From contig NC_003228.3 in assembly GCF_000025985.1 (NCBI RefSeq), positions 4,836,001-4,900,000 of the forward strand: a DNA stretch of 64,000 nucleotides, given 5' to 3'. The notes beneath the pieces were generated by a model. The model made no database searches, was not told the origin of the DNA, and saw nothing but the letters and a program-made list of their open reading frames with translations. Below, piece by piece: positions 9,290 through 18,198 of the stretch (positions within the stretch are counted from its first letter, which is position 1; the number at the start of each line of letters is the position of its first letter). This DNA comes from Bacteroides fragilis NCTC 9343 (lineage in GTDB: Bacteria > Bacteroidota > Bacteroidia > Bacteroidales > Bacteroidaceae). The position numbers were made by a program, and so were the translations under genes.

Positions 9290-9842
9290 CAAGATATCCG
9301 GACGGAACTTGAACAACAGACCTTTCGACAAATTCCCGATAGAAGAATGTACATACGGTACACCTCATTACATAACACTTGAAGAAAAGGACAGAATTAT
9401 CAATGCCGACCTATCAGCCACTCCGCAACTGGCAAAACAGAGGGATATATTTATATTCCAAACACTGATAGGCTGTCGAGTGAGCGACCTATACCGCATG
9501 ACGCAGAGCCGACCCACGCACGTTACCCGAACTTCTGATAGAAAGGCATGACATTCTAATTGAAAAAATTGGCACACAATTGAAAACCCATGCCACAGAA
9601 ACAGATATAGTACGATTGTTGATCGCATTAGTGGAATACCGTTTCATGCGGCAGTGTCCCATCAAGACTTTCAGAAATGCCTGTACAACCAGTTTAATAA
9701 ACAAGAAATCGTTCATGAAAGAGATATTCAGAAAGCATACAAAAATCTCATTTCGCCACTTGGAAACGGCAAAAAGTTGATAAAAGACGTTGGCGAAGAC
9801 CATGATGCCATCGAAGAATTGAAAACCTATCTATCCGATTAA
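9290..9842 (+). pseudogene. Decayed tyrosine-recombinase and accessory-gene fragment
   Basis: Reading from about 9290, FDKFPIEECTYGTPHYITLE..RDIFIFQTLIGCRVSDLYRMT matches the start of the catalytic domain of Bacteroides tyrosine integrases, including the box I Arg (GCRVSDL). The similarity stops near 9500. Other frames then give RTLPELLIERHDILIEKIG and, after a further frame change near 9640, a charged helical segment (residues QDFQKCLYNQ to the end, 9654-9842) that looks like a different small gene. Neither the rest of the integrase nor a start codon is present. I read it as two element genes joined by deletion and frameshifts. Confidence 0.6.
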
Positions 9843-9893
9843 AACTCGTTTAATTCGCTTTTGGATTTTACAAATTTATCTAACTGAATATCA

Positions 9894-9956
9894 TTGTTTT
9901 ACGATTTATTTTCATTATATATTTGCGCCACTATCCTAATCGGGGTAGTGGCTTTT
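9894..9956 (+). promoter_or_regulatory. Promoter with an immediate hairpin, relic of a mobile-element gene
   Basis: A TTG (9894-9896), 21-bp spacer and TATATTTG (9918-9925) form a promoter. GCCACTA (9927-9933) and TAGTGGC (9946-9952) followed by TTTT make a terminator-like hairpin right at the expected start site. No intact gene follows. Confidence 0.45.
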
Positions 9957-9959
9957 CGT

Positions 9960-10170
9960 TTATAATACTGCCAGAACGAGGAGCCTTACAACCGATAGTT
10001 TTAAGAAGGCTATGACAGACTTATTGGCAATTATCCAAAACGGAAACGGCAACATCAAGCTGTAAATCAATGACGAGGGATATGGCAGCAATGCAGACTT
10101 TGGCTTACGACAGTCTGCGGAAGAACCCAGAAAAAGTAGAGGATTCAAGTTATAATTCCGTTCTATATAA
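9960..10170 (+). pseudogene. Possible remnant of a small mobile-element gene
   Basis: The plus strand reads TDSFKKAMTDLLAIIQNGNG then NIKL and a stop, followed in the same frame by a few more plausible codons and another stop. It resembles the N-terminus of small accessory proteins next to Bacteroides integrases, but the match is from memory and weak. Nothing else is seen between here and the lipoprotein gene at 10459. Confidence 0.3.
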
Positions 10171-10458
10171 TACAAAAGATCAATTAAATAGCTAATTTTG
10201 TATTCGGATAAAGGCAACTCTTTCCAAGACATTAGAGAAAAGAAGAAACGTTATGTTTATCTTGTAGGTGAAAACGTAGGAAATTTTCAGACTGATGTAA
10301 GAGATAGCATAGTGGTTCTCACGCATATAGCGTGGACCGTTCTTGTTACATCTGCATCAAAGGTTTCCTATGAACTTCACTTAGACGTGGCATAGGTGGC
10401 TCACGTTCTTTCATTATAAATTTAATAACCCAATAGAGCCATAGGGATTATTACGAAT

Positions 10459-11688
10459 ATGAATAAATTGCTTATGCCATTTATGACGCTTGTTTGCTTG
10501 CTTTTTACGGCTTGCAACAAGGATGATATTTTACCCGGTGGACCGATGCTCTGGACGTATGAGATTCTGACACCGGAAAGTGTAGAGTATGAAGGTGGTA
10601 CCGTAGGTTGGATACCTAAAGAATGTTTCAAGGCAAACGGTAATGAGGGATATATCGTGATGACTTGCAAGAATTTCGATATGCTCAATCCTATTTCGGG
10701 CGGTTCTTACACATACGATTGTGGATGGGCAACGCTCAAGGTAGAAGCCAATCAGTTGAAGATTCATTTTCCCCGTCAGGTTTCGGAAGCCCCGGATGCA
10801 TACGAGGAGATTACAATCTCGACAAATGATGGAAAGAGAACAGCAAGTACAATTATCTGTTTGTCTAGAACCTTTAAGGACGAAGGGCAACCCGATCCAG
10901 AGCCGGAACCTCTGCCCGAAGAAGCCAAGTTCAAGATGAAAAAGGCATACTTCACTCCGTTTATGCACCTTGACACCCAATTCCCGGCACCGCTCGATCT
11001 GGTGACGTTCAGAATCACGGATATAAACGACAATTACACCCCGCTGGGCTTTCCTGAGTTTACACAATATTACGACTCTATTGTTTGGAGTGCCGAGGGT
11101 TTCCCTCATACGTTCAGAGTCTATGAAAGCAATACAACGGAGGGAGGGATGGAAACACATCTTGCTACGGAATGGAGTTCGCACTTCTTCAAAAGCGGTA
11201 CCATCAAAAATTACCTGAAAGGCTATCGCAAAGGAAAGGTTGAATATGAGACCTCACTCGCTGTGAGACTGTACGAACGTGATTTCTTGGGGATTGAATG
11301 GGGGACAATCGTGTTGCAGAGCCCACAGAACCTTACAACCTATTGCCTGCTGGACACAGATTATGAGTATCAGGTGTATGACATCGTGGCAAAGGATTAT
11401 AACCCCTTTTCTAAAATAATCCCAGTGAACCATAAGCAACTCTCGGATTCAGACTTCCCGGCAGCAGCGCAAAAAGCCATCAAAACACTGATGGAGAATA
11501 ACATTGGTGAAGGGCAAAATGCTGGTGGAAAAGAGAACCTGTTCAAATGCCTGCCCGAAGAGGGTGTGAAAGCTGAATTGTATTGGGAAAACAAGACTAC
11601 CCGTATACTGATGTTGCATCAACTCTCCACTGCCCCCGATGACCTGACACAAGAGAAGTATTATCTACACGTTGAACCTAAACAATAA
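10459..11688 (+). CDS. Lipoprotein of unknown function
   Basis: 409 residues with a lipoprotein signal (MPFMTLVCLLFTACNKDD, lipobox Cys near residue 19), so probably anchored to a membrane facing the periplasm or surface. Residues ~30-145 are beta-rich (EYEGGTVGWIP, YEEITISTNDGKRTASTIIC), as in Ig/BACON-like modules. A proline-rich linker (DPEPEPLPEE) follows, then a ~250-residue second region I do not recognise. It is co-oriented with another small lipoprotein 4 bp beyond its stop, so the two are one operon. It lies within the mobile-element-rich stretch 9.2-16.95 kb, so it is probably cargo. Confidence 0.75.
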   Translation: MNKLLMPFMTLVCLLFTACNKDDILPGGPMLWTYEILTPESVEYEGGTVGWIPKECFKANGNEGYIVMTCKNFDMLNPISGGSYTYDCGWATLKVEANQLKIHFPRQVSEAPDAYEEITISTNDGKRTASTIICLSRTFKDEGQPDPEPEPLPEEAKFKMKKAYFTPFMHLDTQFPAPLDLVTFRITDINDNYTPLGFPEFTQYYDSIVWSAEGFPHTFRVYESNTTEGGMETHLATEWSSHFFKSGTIKNYLKGYRKGKVEYETSLAVRLYERDFLGIEWGTIVLQSPQNLTTYCLLDTDYEYQVYDIVAKDYNPFSKIIPVNHKQLSDSDFPAAAQKAIKTLMENNIGEGQNAGGKENLFKCLPEEGVKAELYWENKTTRILMLHQLSTAPDDLTQEKYYLHVEPKQ

Positions 11689-11692
11689 AACA

Positions 11693-12148
11693 ATGAATAA
11701 AGTAATAGTCACATTCCTCCTTTTAATTGGTATAGTAGCATCATCTTGTACAACCTCTAAAAGTGTAATATCACAAAAGGCGGACTTGTCGAGGTATGAA
11801 TATGCCTCAATTATCAACAACGACACTTATCATATTCCGGCTCAACTGATGGAATATGAAATACAACTATTTGATGCCATAGAGAGTTCCCGTCTTAAAC
11901 TTGTCAATGATAGACGTATTGGCGAACTTTCTCCGAATCAACAATCAAAGTTGCTTATGGTAAAATATGGAGTAGATATTTTAGAAGAAGAATCTGTCGT
12001 AACTGTAAATTTCATAGATTATCTCACTGGTCGCCCGATAGCTTCATGCCGTGGCGCATATACAACCTTAGGATTCAGCGTATCAGCAGACATTAGAGGT
12101 GCTATAAAACGTGTTGCTAAACAAATAACAGAAACATTTCCTAAGTAA
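11693..12148 (+). CDS. Small lipoprotein of unknown function
   Basis: 151 residues from ATG 11693. An upstream in-frame start at 11672 would overlap the previous gene and spoil the signal peptide. MNKVIVTFLLLIGIVASSC is a lipoprotein signal with Cys19. The mature part has a charged N-terminal region and a beta-rich end (VVTVNFIDYLTGRPIASCRG) plus a final amphipathic helix. No family is recognised. Its start is 4 bp behind the preceding lipoprotein stop, which implies translational coupling and a shared role. Confidence 0.75.
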   Translation: MNKVIVTFLLLIGIVASSCTTSKSVISQKADLSRYEYASIINNDTYHIPAQLMEYEIQLFDAIESSRLKLVNDRRIGELSPNQQSKLLMVKYGVDILEEESVVTVNFIDYLTGRPIASCRGAYTTLGFSVSADIRGAIKRVAKQITETFPK

Positions 12149-12196
12149 TTTATTTCATACAGCGAATTTATAATGGTAAATGAATTGAATAAATAA

Positions 12197-12727
12197 ATGG
12201 ATGTGGATAAATACAAAATAAGAAGTTGGTCTAAAGACGATTTTTCCACTTTAGCTAAATATCTTAATAATAAAAAGATATGGGATAATTGCCGTGATAG
12301 CCTACCATATCCTTATTCTGAAAACGATGCGCAACAATTCATCCTGTCCGTTTCAAGTCAAAACGAACAAAATAATTATTGTATCGAAGTAAATCAGGAA
12401 GCAGCTGGTAATATAAGTTTTGCTCGTGGTATAGATGTAGAGCGCTACAATGCAGAATTAGGTTATTGGCTTGCTGAACCATATTGGGGTAAAGGGATTA
12501 TGACCCAAATGTTAGCATTGGCTATTAGCTGCTATTTTCATCATACAGATGTGATGCGCATTTGTGCAAATGTTTATGCTGGCAACATAGCATCGATGAG
12601 AGTATTAGAGAAAATAGGTTTTCGTAAATGTGGCATACATCGTAATGCCTGTTTCAAGAATAGAGTATTTACAGATTGCCATTATTTTGAATTGCTAAAA
12701 GAGGAATTTAGGAATTTGGTTAAATAG
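12197..12727 (+). CDS. GNAT-family N-acetyltransferase (RimJ/RimL type)
   Basis: 176 residues. KIRSWSKDDFSTLAKYLNNK is the usual start of Acetyltransf_3 proteins. LGYWLAEPYWGKGIMTQMLA (around residues 92-111) holds the acetyl-CoA binding motif A (Q/R-x-x-G-x-G/A variant, GKGIMT), and ANVYAGNIASMRVLEKIGFR is motif B. These enzymes acetylate protein N-termini or small amines in the cytoplasm. It follows the lipoprotein pair by 48 bp and ends at its own terminator. The substrate is unknown. Confidence 0.9.
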   Translation: MDVDKYKIRSWSKDDFSTLAKYLNNKKIWDNCRDSLPYPYSENDAQQFILSVSSQNEQNNYCIEVNQEAAGNISFARGIDVERYNAELGYWLAEPYWGKGIMTQMLALAISCYFHHTDVMRICANVYAGNIASMRVLEKIGFRKCGIHRNACFKNRVFTDCHYFELLKEEFRNLVK

Positions 12728-12732
12728 TACAA

Positions 12733-12774
12733 AAACACCCGGCTTTACATTATTGGGTATAAAACTGGGTGTTT
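12733..12774 (+). terminator. Terminator after the GNAT gene
   Basis: AAACACCC (12733-12740) pairs with GGGTGTTT (12767-12774) with a long loop, 5 bp past the stop codon; the T run is short. Confidence 0.5.
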
Positions 12775-12829
12775 ATTTGCCAATTACTAATTTTCAACGT
12801 TTATTGCGGAAAGATAGGCTCTCAGACCT

Positions 12830-13638
12830 CTAAAACATAAAACTGAACCGTCTCTTTTGTGAAGCATTGAAACGTTCAATCTCCAAAGAGAGGGATTTCT
12901 TTAATTGCCTTGCCATAAAGTCCAAGAAAACCTGATTGGTTTCTTCATCCTGACATTGGCGTAGGGAAAGGATATATTCTTCTCTATCCTCTTTAAATAT
13001 CTTCGTCGGGAAAAGGTGATAGCAAAATTGGATGTAGTTCATCAGCAACCGAGCCATTCTGCCATTACCATCCACCCACGGATGTATGGTTACTAAATTC
13101 AGGTAGGCATTGAAACTCAGTTCATATTGTTCCCGAAATGTCCCCACTGTCTTCTACTTCGCTTGCAGTATAGCACAAAGTTCATCTACCTTAGCAGGAA
13201 CTTTCAGATAGTTCATATAAGCATGTCCACCGACACCAGCCGTAACACCACATAGAGGAAAATCCCCTTTCGAAGAATCGAAAGAACCGCCCATTACACT
13301 GCGTACACTGCCTGTAGTGCGCATCAGTGTTGCATTCAACCTTTGTAGCAAGGCAGGAGTTATCTGTACAAGGCTACTGGATTCGGTTTTGGCAAGTTCA
13401 TACGCTTGCTTCAAATCCTCATTCATCAGATGATGCACAAGCGGTTTCCCTTTCGCTGTTACTCCCTCGTCAAAAAGAAGCTGCGTATCAAGTTCCGTAA
13501 GCGTTGAGCCTTCAATGGCTGTGGAATGAGCAATAAGAGAATACAGGTAGTACTATCATAGTCCACCGCTTCATTGATACCAAGTTTCTGAAACTTTTGG
13601 CATAACTGTTCTATCTCTTGCCAAACGCCTTGTTCCAT
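12830..13638 (-). pseudogene. Fic-family AMPylator, broken
   Basis: A near full-length Fic gene. The N-terminus starts at ATG 13638 (MEQGVWQEIEQL) and carries the inhibitory-helix motif STAIEGS in a second frame, then the Fic core with HPWVDGNGRMAR, the HPFx(D/E)GNGRxxR catalytic signature. Two lesions break it: a frameshift close to 13548, between AVDYD and LYSLIAHSTAIEG, and an in-frame TAG at 13156-13154 between ILQAK and KTVGTFREQ. An intact protein would transfer AMP to target hydroxyls, restrained by its N-terminal inhibitory helix. Both halves keep good coding sense, so decay is recent. Confidence 0.85.
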
Positions 13639-13769
13639 TGCTTTTTATTTAATAGGCTTTATTCTTTTTAAAGGTAGTGTATTTACTATGTTCAGCCAAA
13701 GAAAAACATTCATTTAATATCGTATTTTTTGCACGTATGGGGAAAATATGAGGAAAATTCAGATAAAAG

Positions 13770-13809
13770 AAAAAGCTAAGTAATTGACTATTCAATACTT
13801 AGCTTTTTT
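13770..13809 (-). terminator. Strong hairpin, likely the original tRNA-Leu terminator
   Basis: AAAAAGCTAAGTA (13770-13782) pairs perfectly with TACTTAGCTTTTT (13796-13808). It works on either strand. It sits directly behind the duplicated tRNA 3' end at 13814-13827, just as another hairpin sits behind the intact tRNA at 16838-16865. Confidence 0.7.
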
Positions 13810-13813
13810 CTTC

Positions 13814-13827
13814 GTACCTAGACCCGG
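13814..13827. other. Candidate distal attachment site of the tRNA-Leu island
   Basis: GTACCTAGACCCGG matches 13 of 14 bases of GTACCCAGACCCGG at 16870-16883, the 3' end of tRNA-Leu. The integrase gene begins 224 bp away. This is the layout of an integrative element that used the tRNA 3' end as attB. Confidence 0.6.
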
Positions 13828-13938
13828 TACAAACTATAGAAATCATAGGAAAATAAGAGAAAATAGCCAACTGATTATCAGACGATTTATATTTTCCATT
13901 TTTGCCATTTTACACCCTTATTTTGTTACTTAGTACAC

Positions 13939-13968
13939 TTTGAATTCTCATTTTCTTTCGCACCTTTG
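13939..13968 (+). promoter_or_regulatory. Promoter of the integrase gene
   Basis: TTTG (13939-13942), 18-bp spacer and CACCTTTG (13961-13968, one mismatch to TAnnTTTG), about 80 bp before the integrase ATG. Confidence 0.55.
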
Positions 13969-14050
13969 CAACATCGGAAAACAAAAGAAAATCAATCACT
14001 TAGCACTTTTTACCGATTATGTACCCAAATCGGAATAAAACCAGTAGCGT

Positions 14051-15279
14051 ATGGCAAAGATAGAGAATAAAACGAAAGAAAACCCCAAGTTAGAGCAAAA
14101 TAAGCTCTCGGATGGTAGAATCAGCCTGTACTTAGAGTATTATTTAGGTAGAGAAGAGAAGCCCGTTTTAGATGCGAATGGCAATCAGGTATATTATGAA
14201 GATGGCAAAATGCAAGGCAAACCCAAGTTTTCGGTGAAGCACAACAGGCGAAAAGAGAACCTGAATCTATATCTTATGGATAAGCCCCGTACTCCTGCCG
14301 AACGTCAACAAAATAAGGAAACACTGGAGCTTGCCACAAAGATACGTGCCGAACGTGAACAAGAGTTTAAAGAAAGTATGTTGGGATACCGCCTAAAGAA
14401 AGATTGTACCATCAACTTTCTTGATTACTTCCAAGCCTACATAGATAGCTATACAAAGAAAGATTGCGCATGGTGCAAATTGCACTTAGCCGTTTCAAAG
14501 ACTTCCTGAAAGAGCAATATCCTCTTTATGAATGTAACATCAAACCTAAATTTATCACAAAGGATATGATAGTACAGTTTGTGGACTACCTGCAATCCCG
14601 TAGTGTTGGCGAAGGAGCGAAAAGTATCTATCAGCGTTTCAAGAAAGTGATACGCTATGCCATCGAACACGATGTGATACTAAAAGACCCGTGCAAAGAA
14701 GTAATTTGCAAGGTAGACGACCCAATGTTACGGAAAGATGTGCTTTCACTGGAAGAAATTCAGTCTCTTATCAACTGCCACTATGAGAATGAGAACCCGA
14801 TGGTAAGACGTGCCTTTATCTTCTGCCTGTATTGCGGTTTACGCTTCTGTGATGTGAAAGACCTTACTTATAAGAATGTAGACTACTCAAACAAGCTATT
14901 GAAGTTTGAACAGAATAAGACCAAAGGGCATTCTTCTGCCAGTGGCGTAGTCATTCCTTTGAATGATGGTTTACTCTCTATCATCGGTGAAGCTCCTGCG
15001 AATGGGAACAAAGATGTTCTTATTTTTGACCTGCCGACTTATGAAAGTTGCTCCAAATCATTAAGACGTTAGGTAAAGAGGGCAGGAATTGATAAGCACA
15101 TTAGCTGGCATTGTGCCCGTCACTCATTTGCAGTGAATATCCTTAACAATGGTGCTAATATTAAAACAGTAGCCGGTTTACTCGGACATAGCGGGTTGAA
15201 GCATACGAAGAAATACACCCGTGCAGTGGATAAGTTGAAGGAAGAGGCAATTAATAGTTTGCCCGAGTTAAAGCTTTGA
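14051..15279 (+). pseudogene. Tyrosine recombinase/integrase, broken
   Basis: An otherwise complete Bacteroides phage-type integrase of ~410 codons with an N-terminal arm-binding and SAM-like domain, then the catalytic domain. All catalytic positions are visible: Arg in YCGLRFCDVKDL, H-x-x-R in SWHCARHSFA, His in LLGHSGLKHT and Tyr in KKYTRAV. Two lesions split it: a one-base loss near 14464 (after SYTKKD, continuing RMVQIALSRFKDFL in another frame) and TAG at 15070-15072 where family members have Trp. It would have catalysed insertion at the tRNA-Leu. The element is probably locked in place unless another integrase acts. Confidence 0.88.
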
Positions 15280-15376
15280 GAATAAAAATAGTAACTTTGC
15301 ACAAATAGTAAAAATATGAACTTTGAATCGTTGGTTAATCATGCCAATATTAGACTATGATATGCTTGGCTTAGAG

Positions 15377-15475
15377 ATTTGGCGGTCGGCAACCGCCAAA
15401 TTTACTACACCCAAATTGGCGGATACCATCCGCCGAATTAGAAAAGCAAGATTCGGCACACGCTGTGTGCCAAAT
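15377..15475 (+). repeat. Three tandem look-alike hairpins before the ORF6N gene
   Basis: Stems at 15377-15401 (ATTTGGCGGT/ACCGCCAAAT), 15414-15439 (AATTGGCGGAT against ATCCGCCGAATT) and 15451-15475 (ATTCGGCACAC..GTGTGCCAAAT) share ATTnGGC..GCCnAAT ends and are evenly placed about 37 bp apart. They precede the ORF6N start by 74 bp and have no T run. Confidence 0.65.
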
Positions 15476-15548
15476 TCATAATGCTTAAAAATAGGCGTTC
15501 TCTTATACTAAAGATTGAATAGTTCCTTATATAAACAGCTTATAAATT

Positions 15549-16139
15549 ATGGAATTACAGGTTATTCAGAATAAAATATACGAAGTCAGAGGTCAAAAGG
15601 TAATGCTTGACTTTGATTTAGCTGAACTTTATGGGAGTGAAACCAAACGACTGAAAGAAGCAGTAAGAAGAAACCTCAAACGCTTCCCCAGCGATTTCAT
15701 GTTCGAATTAACAAAAGAAGAGTTTGAAAGTTTGAGGTCGCAAATTGCGTCCTCAAACAAAAGAGGTGGTACACGATATATGCCTTTCGCTTTTACTGAG
15801 CAAGGCGTTGCTATGCTTTCATCTGTACTAAACAGCGAATCTGCCATCGAAATAAACATATCTATCATGCGTGCTTTCGTTACAGTACGTCAATACTTGT
15901 CTTCCTTAAATAGCACAACTAAGGAAATCGAAGAACTAAAACAACGCATGAAAATGTTGGAAGAAGGCAACGAAGACACAATAGCAGCAGTCAATGACCT
16001 TAGCGAAGATACCCGAAAAGAGCTTGACGATATTTACTTAGCATTGTCACAGTTAGCAGAGAAACAAAAGCATGTTAATAAACAAACAGAACGTAGACCT
16101 ATTGGATTTGCTCACTATAAAGAAAACAACAAAAAATAG
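15549..16139 (+). CDS. ORF6N-domain DNA-binding protein
   Basis: 196 residues. MELQVIQNKIYEVRGQKVML DFDLAELYGSETKRLKEAVR is the start of the ORF6N domain (residues ~5-90), including the RNLKRFPSDFMFELT and AFTEQGVAMLSSVL signatures. A coiled-coil tail follows (EIEELKQRMKMLEEG). ORF6N/KilA-N proteins are phage and mobile-element DNA-binding proteins thought to regulate or aid replication; the exact role is unclear. It is the only intact gene within the tRNA-Leu island and is bracketed by a hairpin array upstream and a terminator downstream. Confidence 0.88.
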   Translation: MELQVIQNKIYEVRGQKVMLDFDLAELYGSETKRLKEAVRRNLKRFPSDFMFELTKEEFESLRSQIASSNKRGGTRYMPFAFTEQGVAMLSSVLNSESAIEINISIMRAFVTVRQYLSSLNSTTKEIEELKQRMKMLEEGNEDTIAAVNDLSEDTRKELDDIYLALSQLAEKQKHVNKQTERRPIGFAHYKENNKK

Positions 16140-16149
16140 GTACTCAAAT

Positions 16150-16190
16150 AAAAGTTGGCGAAAAGTCTTCTTTCTCTTTCGCCAACTTTT
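16150..16190 (+). terminator. Terminator of the ORF6N gene
   Basis: AAAAGTTGGCGAAA (16150-16163) and TTTCGCCAACTTTT (16177-16190) form a perfect 14-bp stem ending in T4, 10 bp after the stop codon. Confidence 0.85.
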
Positions 16191-16837
16191 ATTTTGCGAT
16201 ATCGATACAAATAAGTTTAGCTTATCTTAAGCACAACCTTGTTTTTTCGAGAAGAAAATAGAAATTCTTTCAAATATTATGTTGGATAAAAACTTCACTA
16301 CTAAATTTAGCAAATACGAAATCCATCCTTCTAGCAAAAAGGGTATTTGTATTACGCTTAAAATTAATGTTGTGGTAATTCTAATACTTTAAACAAATTG
16401 AAAGGACCATTCATACATTTGTCCTTTTCAGCTATGTATTGTTTTCCGTATTCACTAATTACAAAACAACTCCATCCACTATTATATGTAGAGTATCCAA
16501 AATCACAGCCAAAGTCACTATATTCTAGGAAAATGGGAAGGAAGATGCTGGGATATAGAAGACTTCATTATTTCATTGAATTATCAAAGCAAGTTACAGT
16601 TAACAATCTATCCCCAACAATATCTTGCCCAGTCAGAACGTGAAGTTCAATTACAAACCAACTCCAATAACAATACAAATTAGCAAAATACTTAAATATA
16701 CACCTATAATAAAATGTCCAAGAGAAGAAAAATCAAGAGAACAAGTTGATTAATTCTAAATATAAAGACCTGCAAACGACCAAAGTACACATTAATCTAT
16801 CAGCAAACCAACGAGTTACGGGGAGTAGAAAAGAAAA
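16191..16837. other. Island segment without a convincing gene
   Basis: AT-rich sequence full of stops. Short coherent stretches occur on the plus strand (WDIEDFIISLNYQSKLQLTI, about 16550-16680) and on the minus strand (GYSTYNSGWSCFVISEYGKQ, about 16500-16420), which look like decayed gene pieces. I cannot name either. Confidence 0.4.
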
Positions 16838-16865
16838 GCGGAGAGAGTTTTTCAACTTTCTCCGC
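16838..16865 (-). terminator. Terminator behind tRNA-Leu
   Basis: GCGGAGAGAGTT (16838-16849) pairs fully, with one G-T wobble, with AACTTTCTCCGC (16854-16865) around a TTTC loop. On the minus strand it is followed by TTTTCTTTT, 5 bp beyond the tRNA 3' end. Confidence 0.75.
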
Positions 16866-16870
16866 CTCAG

Positions 16871-16954
16871 TACCCAGACCCGGGGTCGAACCGGGATGGA
16901 AGTGAATCCACTGGTGTTTGAGACCAGCGCGTCTACCGATTCCGCCATCTGGGC
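16871..16954 (-). tRNA. tRNA-Leu (anticodon CAA)
   Basis: 84 nt on the minus strand. Acceptor arms GCCCAGA and TCTGGGT (G-U at the end pair), D-arm region GGCGGAATCGGTAGACGCGC, anticodon stem-loop CTGGT-CTCAAAC-ACCAG with anticodon CAA, a long variable arm (GTGGATTCACTTCCAT) typical of Leu, and T arm CCCGG-TTCGACC-CCGGG. CCA is not encoded (the next bases after discriminator A are CTG). It decodes UUG. Its 3' end is the insertion target of the adjacent island. Confidence 0.95.
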
Positions 16955-16973
16955 ATTGGTTTCAAATGCGGTG

Positions 16974-17003
16974 CAAAGATACGGCTTTTTTTTGAACTTG
17001 CAA
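16974..17003 (-). promoter_or_regulatory. Promoter of tRNA-Leu
   Basis: Minus strand: TTG (17003-17001), 19-bp spacer, TATCTTTG (16981-16974). Near-consensus boxes placed ~20 bp before the tRNA 5' end. Confidence 0.75.
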
Positions 17004-17110
17004 GAGTTTTATAAAAAAAAGGAGAAAAAAAGAATAAAAGATCGCATAAACACTTCTATTTTCAGAGAATAAACCGTATTTTAGCAGAAACATTTAAAAC
17101 AGTCAATATC

Positions 17111-18193
17111 ATGACAAGCAAAGATAATTATTGTGTCATTATGGGCGGAGGTATCGGCAGTCGTTTCTGGCCGTTTAGCCGCAAGACAATGCCTAAACAG
17201 TTTCTGGATTTCTTTGGAACAGGTCGTTCACTGTTGCAACAGACTTTCGACCGATTCAACAAAATTATTCCTACGGAGAACATACTTATCGTAACCAATG
17301 CGATATACGCAGACTTGGTAAAAGAACAACTTCCGGAATTAGATCCAAAACAAATCTTGCTGGAACCGGCAAGAAGAAATACGGCTCCGTGCATTGCATG
17401 GGCATCATATCATATACGTGCTTTAAATCCAAATGCCAACATCGTAGTTGCCCCTTCCGATCATCTGATCTTAAAAGAGGGAGAATTTTTAGCCGCTATA
17501 GAGAAAGGACTGGACTTTGTATCAAAATCTGATAAACTTCTCACTTTAGGTATAAAGCCCAATCGTCCGGAAACCGGATACGGATATATCCAAATAGCAG
17601 AGCAGGAAGGAGACAACTTCTACAAAGTAAAGACATTTACTGAAAAACCGGAACTGGAACTTGCTAAGGTTTTTGTTGAAAGTGGAGAGTTCTATTGGAA
17701 TTCAGGCCTTTTCATGTGGAATGTCAATACAATCATTAAAGCAGGAGAAACTCTTCTACCGGAATTAGCATCTAAGCTGGCTCCCGGAAGAGAGATTTAT
17801 GGTACACCTGAAGAAAAAGACTTTATCGAAGAAAACTTCCCGGCATGCCCTAACGTTTCGATAGACTTCGGGATTATGGAAAAGGCTGATAATGTATATG
17901 TCTCTTTAGGAGACTTCGGATGGTCAGACCTTGGAACCTGGGGATCATTATATGATTTATCACCTAAAGACGAACAAAGAAATGTAACTCTAAAATGCGA
18001 CTCATTGATTTACAACAGCAATGACAATATCGTTGTATTACCCAAAGGTAAACTTGCAGTGATAGAAGGTCTGGAAGGTTTTTTGGTTGCCGAATCAGAT
18101 AATGTATTACTGATCTGCAAAAAGGACGAAGAACATGCCATACGCAAGTATGTGAATGATGCACAAATGAAATTAGGAGAAGATTATATTTAG
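17111..18193 (+). CDS. manC: Mannose-1-phosphate guanylyltransferase
   Basis: 360 residues. It makes GDP-mannose from mannose-1-phosphate and GTP for capsule and glycan synthesis. The nucleotidyltransferase signature GGGIGSRFWPFSRKTMPKQF (residues 12-31) carries the GTP-binding GGxGxRxWPxSR loop with catalytic Arg/Lys. VVAPSDHLI holds the metal-binding Asp, FTEKPE is the sugar-binding motif, and FYWNSGLFMWN the next. It is a single-domain ManC without the C-terminal phosphomannose isomerase cupin. It appears monocistronic. Its stop codon is followed after 5 bp by 22-bp tandem repeats and then a strong hairpin. Confidence 0.95.
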   Translation: MTSKDNYCVIMGGGIGSRFWPFSRKTMPKQFLDFFGTGRSLLQQTFDRFNKIIPTENILIVTNAIYADLVKEQLPELDPKQILLEPARRNTAPCIAWASYHIRALNPNANIVVAPSDHLILKEGEFLAAIEKGLDFVSKSDKLLTLGIKPNRPETGYGYIQIAEQEGDNFYKVKTFTEKPELELAKVFVESGEFYWNSGLFMWNVNTIIKAGETLLPELASKLAPGREIYGTPEEKDFIEENFPACPNVSIDFGIMEKADNVYVSLGDFGWSDLGTWGSLYDLSPKDEQRNVTLKCDSLIYNSNDNIVVLPKGKLAVIEGLEGFLVAESDNVLLICKKDEEHAIRKYVNDAQMKLGEDYI

Positions 18194-18198
18194 TACTG

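Noticed and set aside
9960..10232. 90-codon minus-strand frame
   Set aside because: The plus strand gives the more coherent remnant, and the minus-strand translation has no motif or start signal.
13154..15072. In-frame TAG in both Fic and integrase genes taken as possible recoding or suppression
   Set aside because: Each gene also has a frameshift, so decay explains both. No other gene in the window contains an internal TAG.
16398..16643. 81-codon plus-strand frame in the island
   Set aside because: Low coding quality; the coherent fragments nearby lie in other frames and strands, so it is not a gene.
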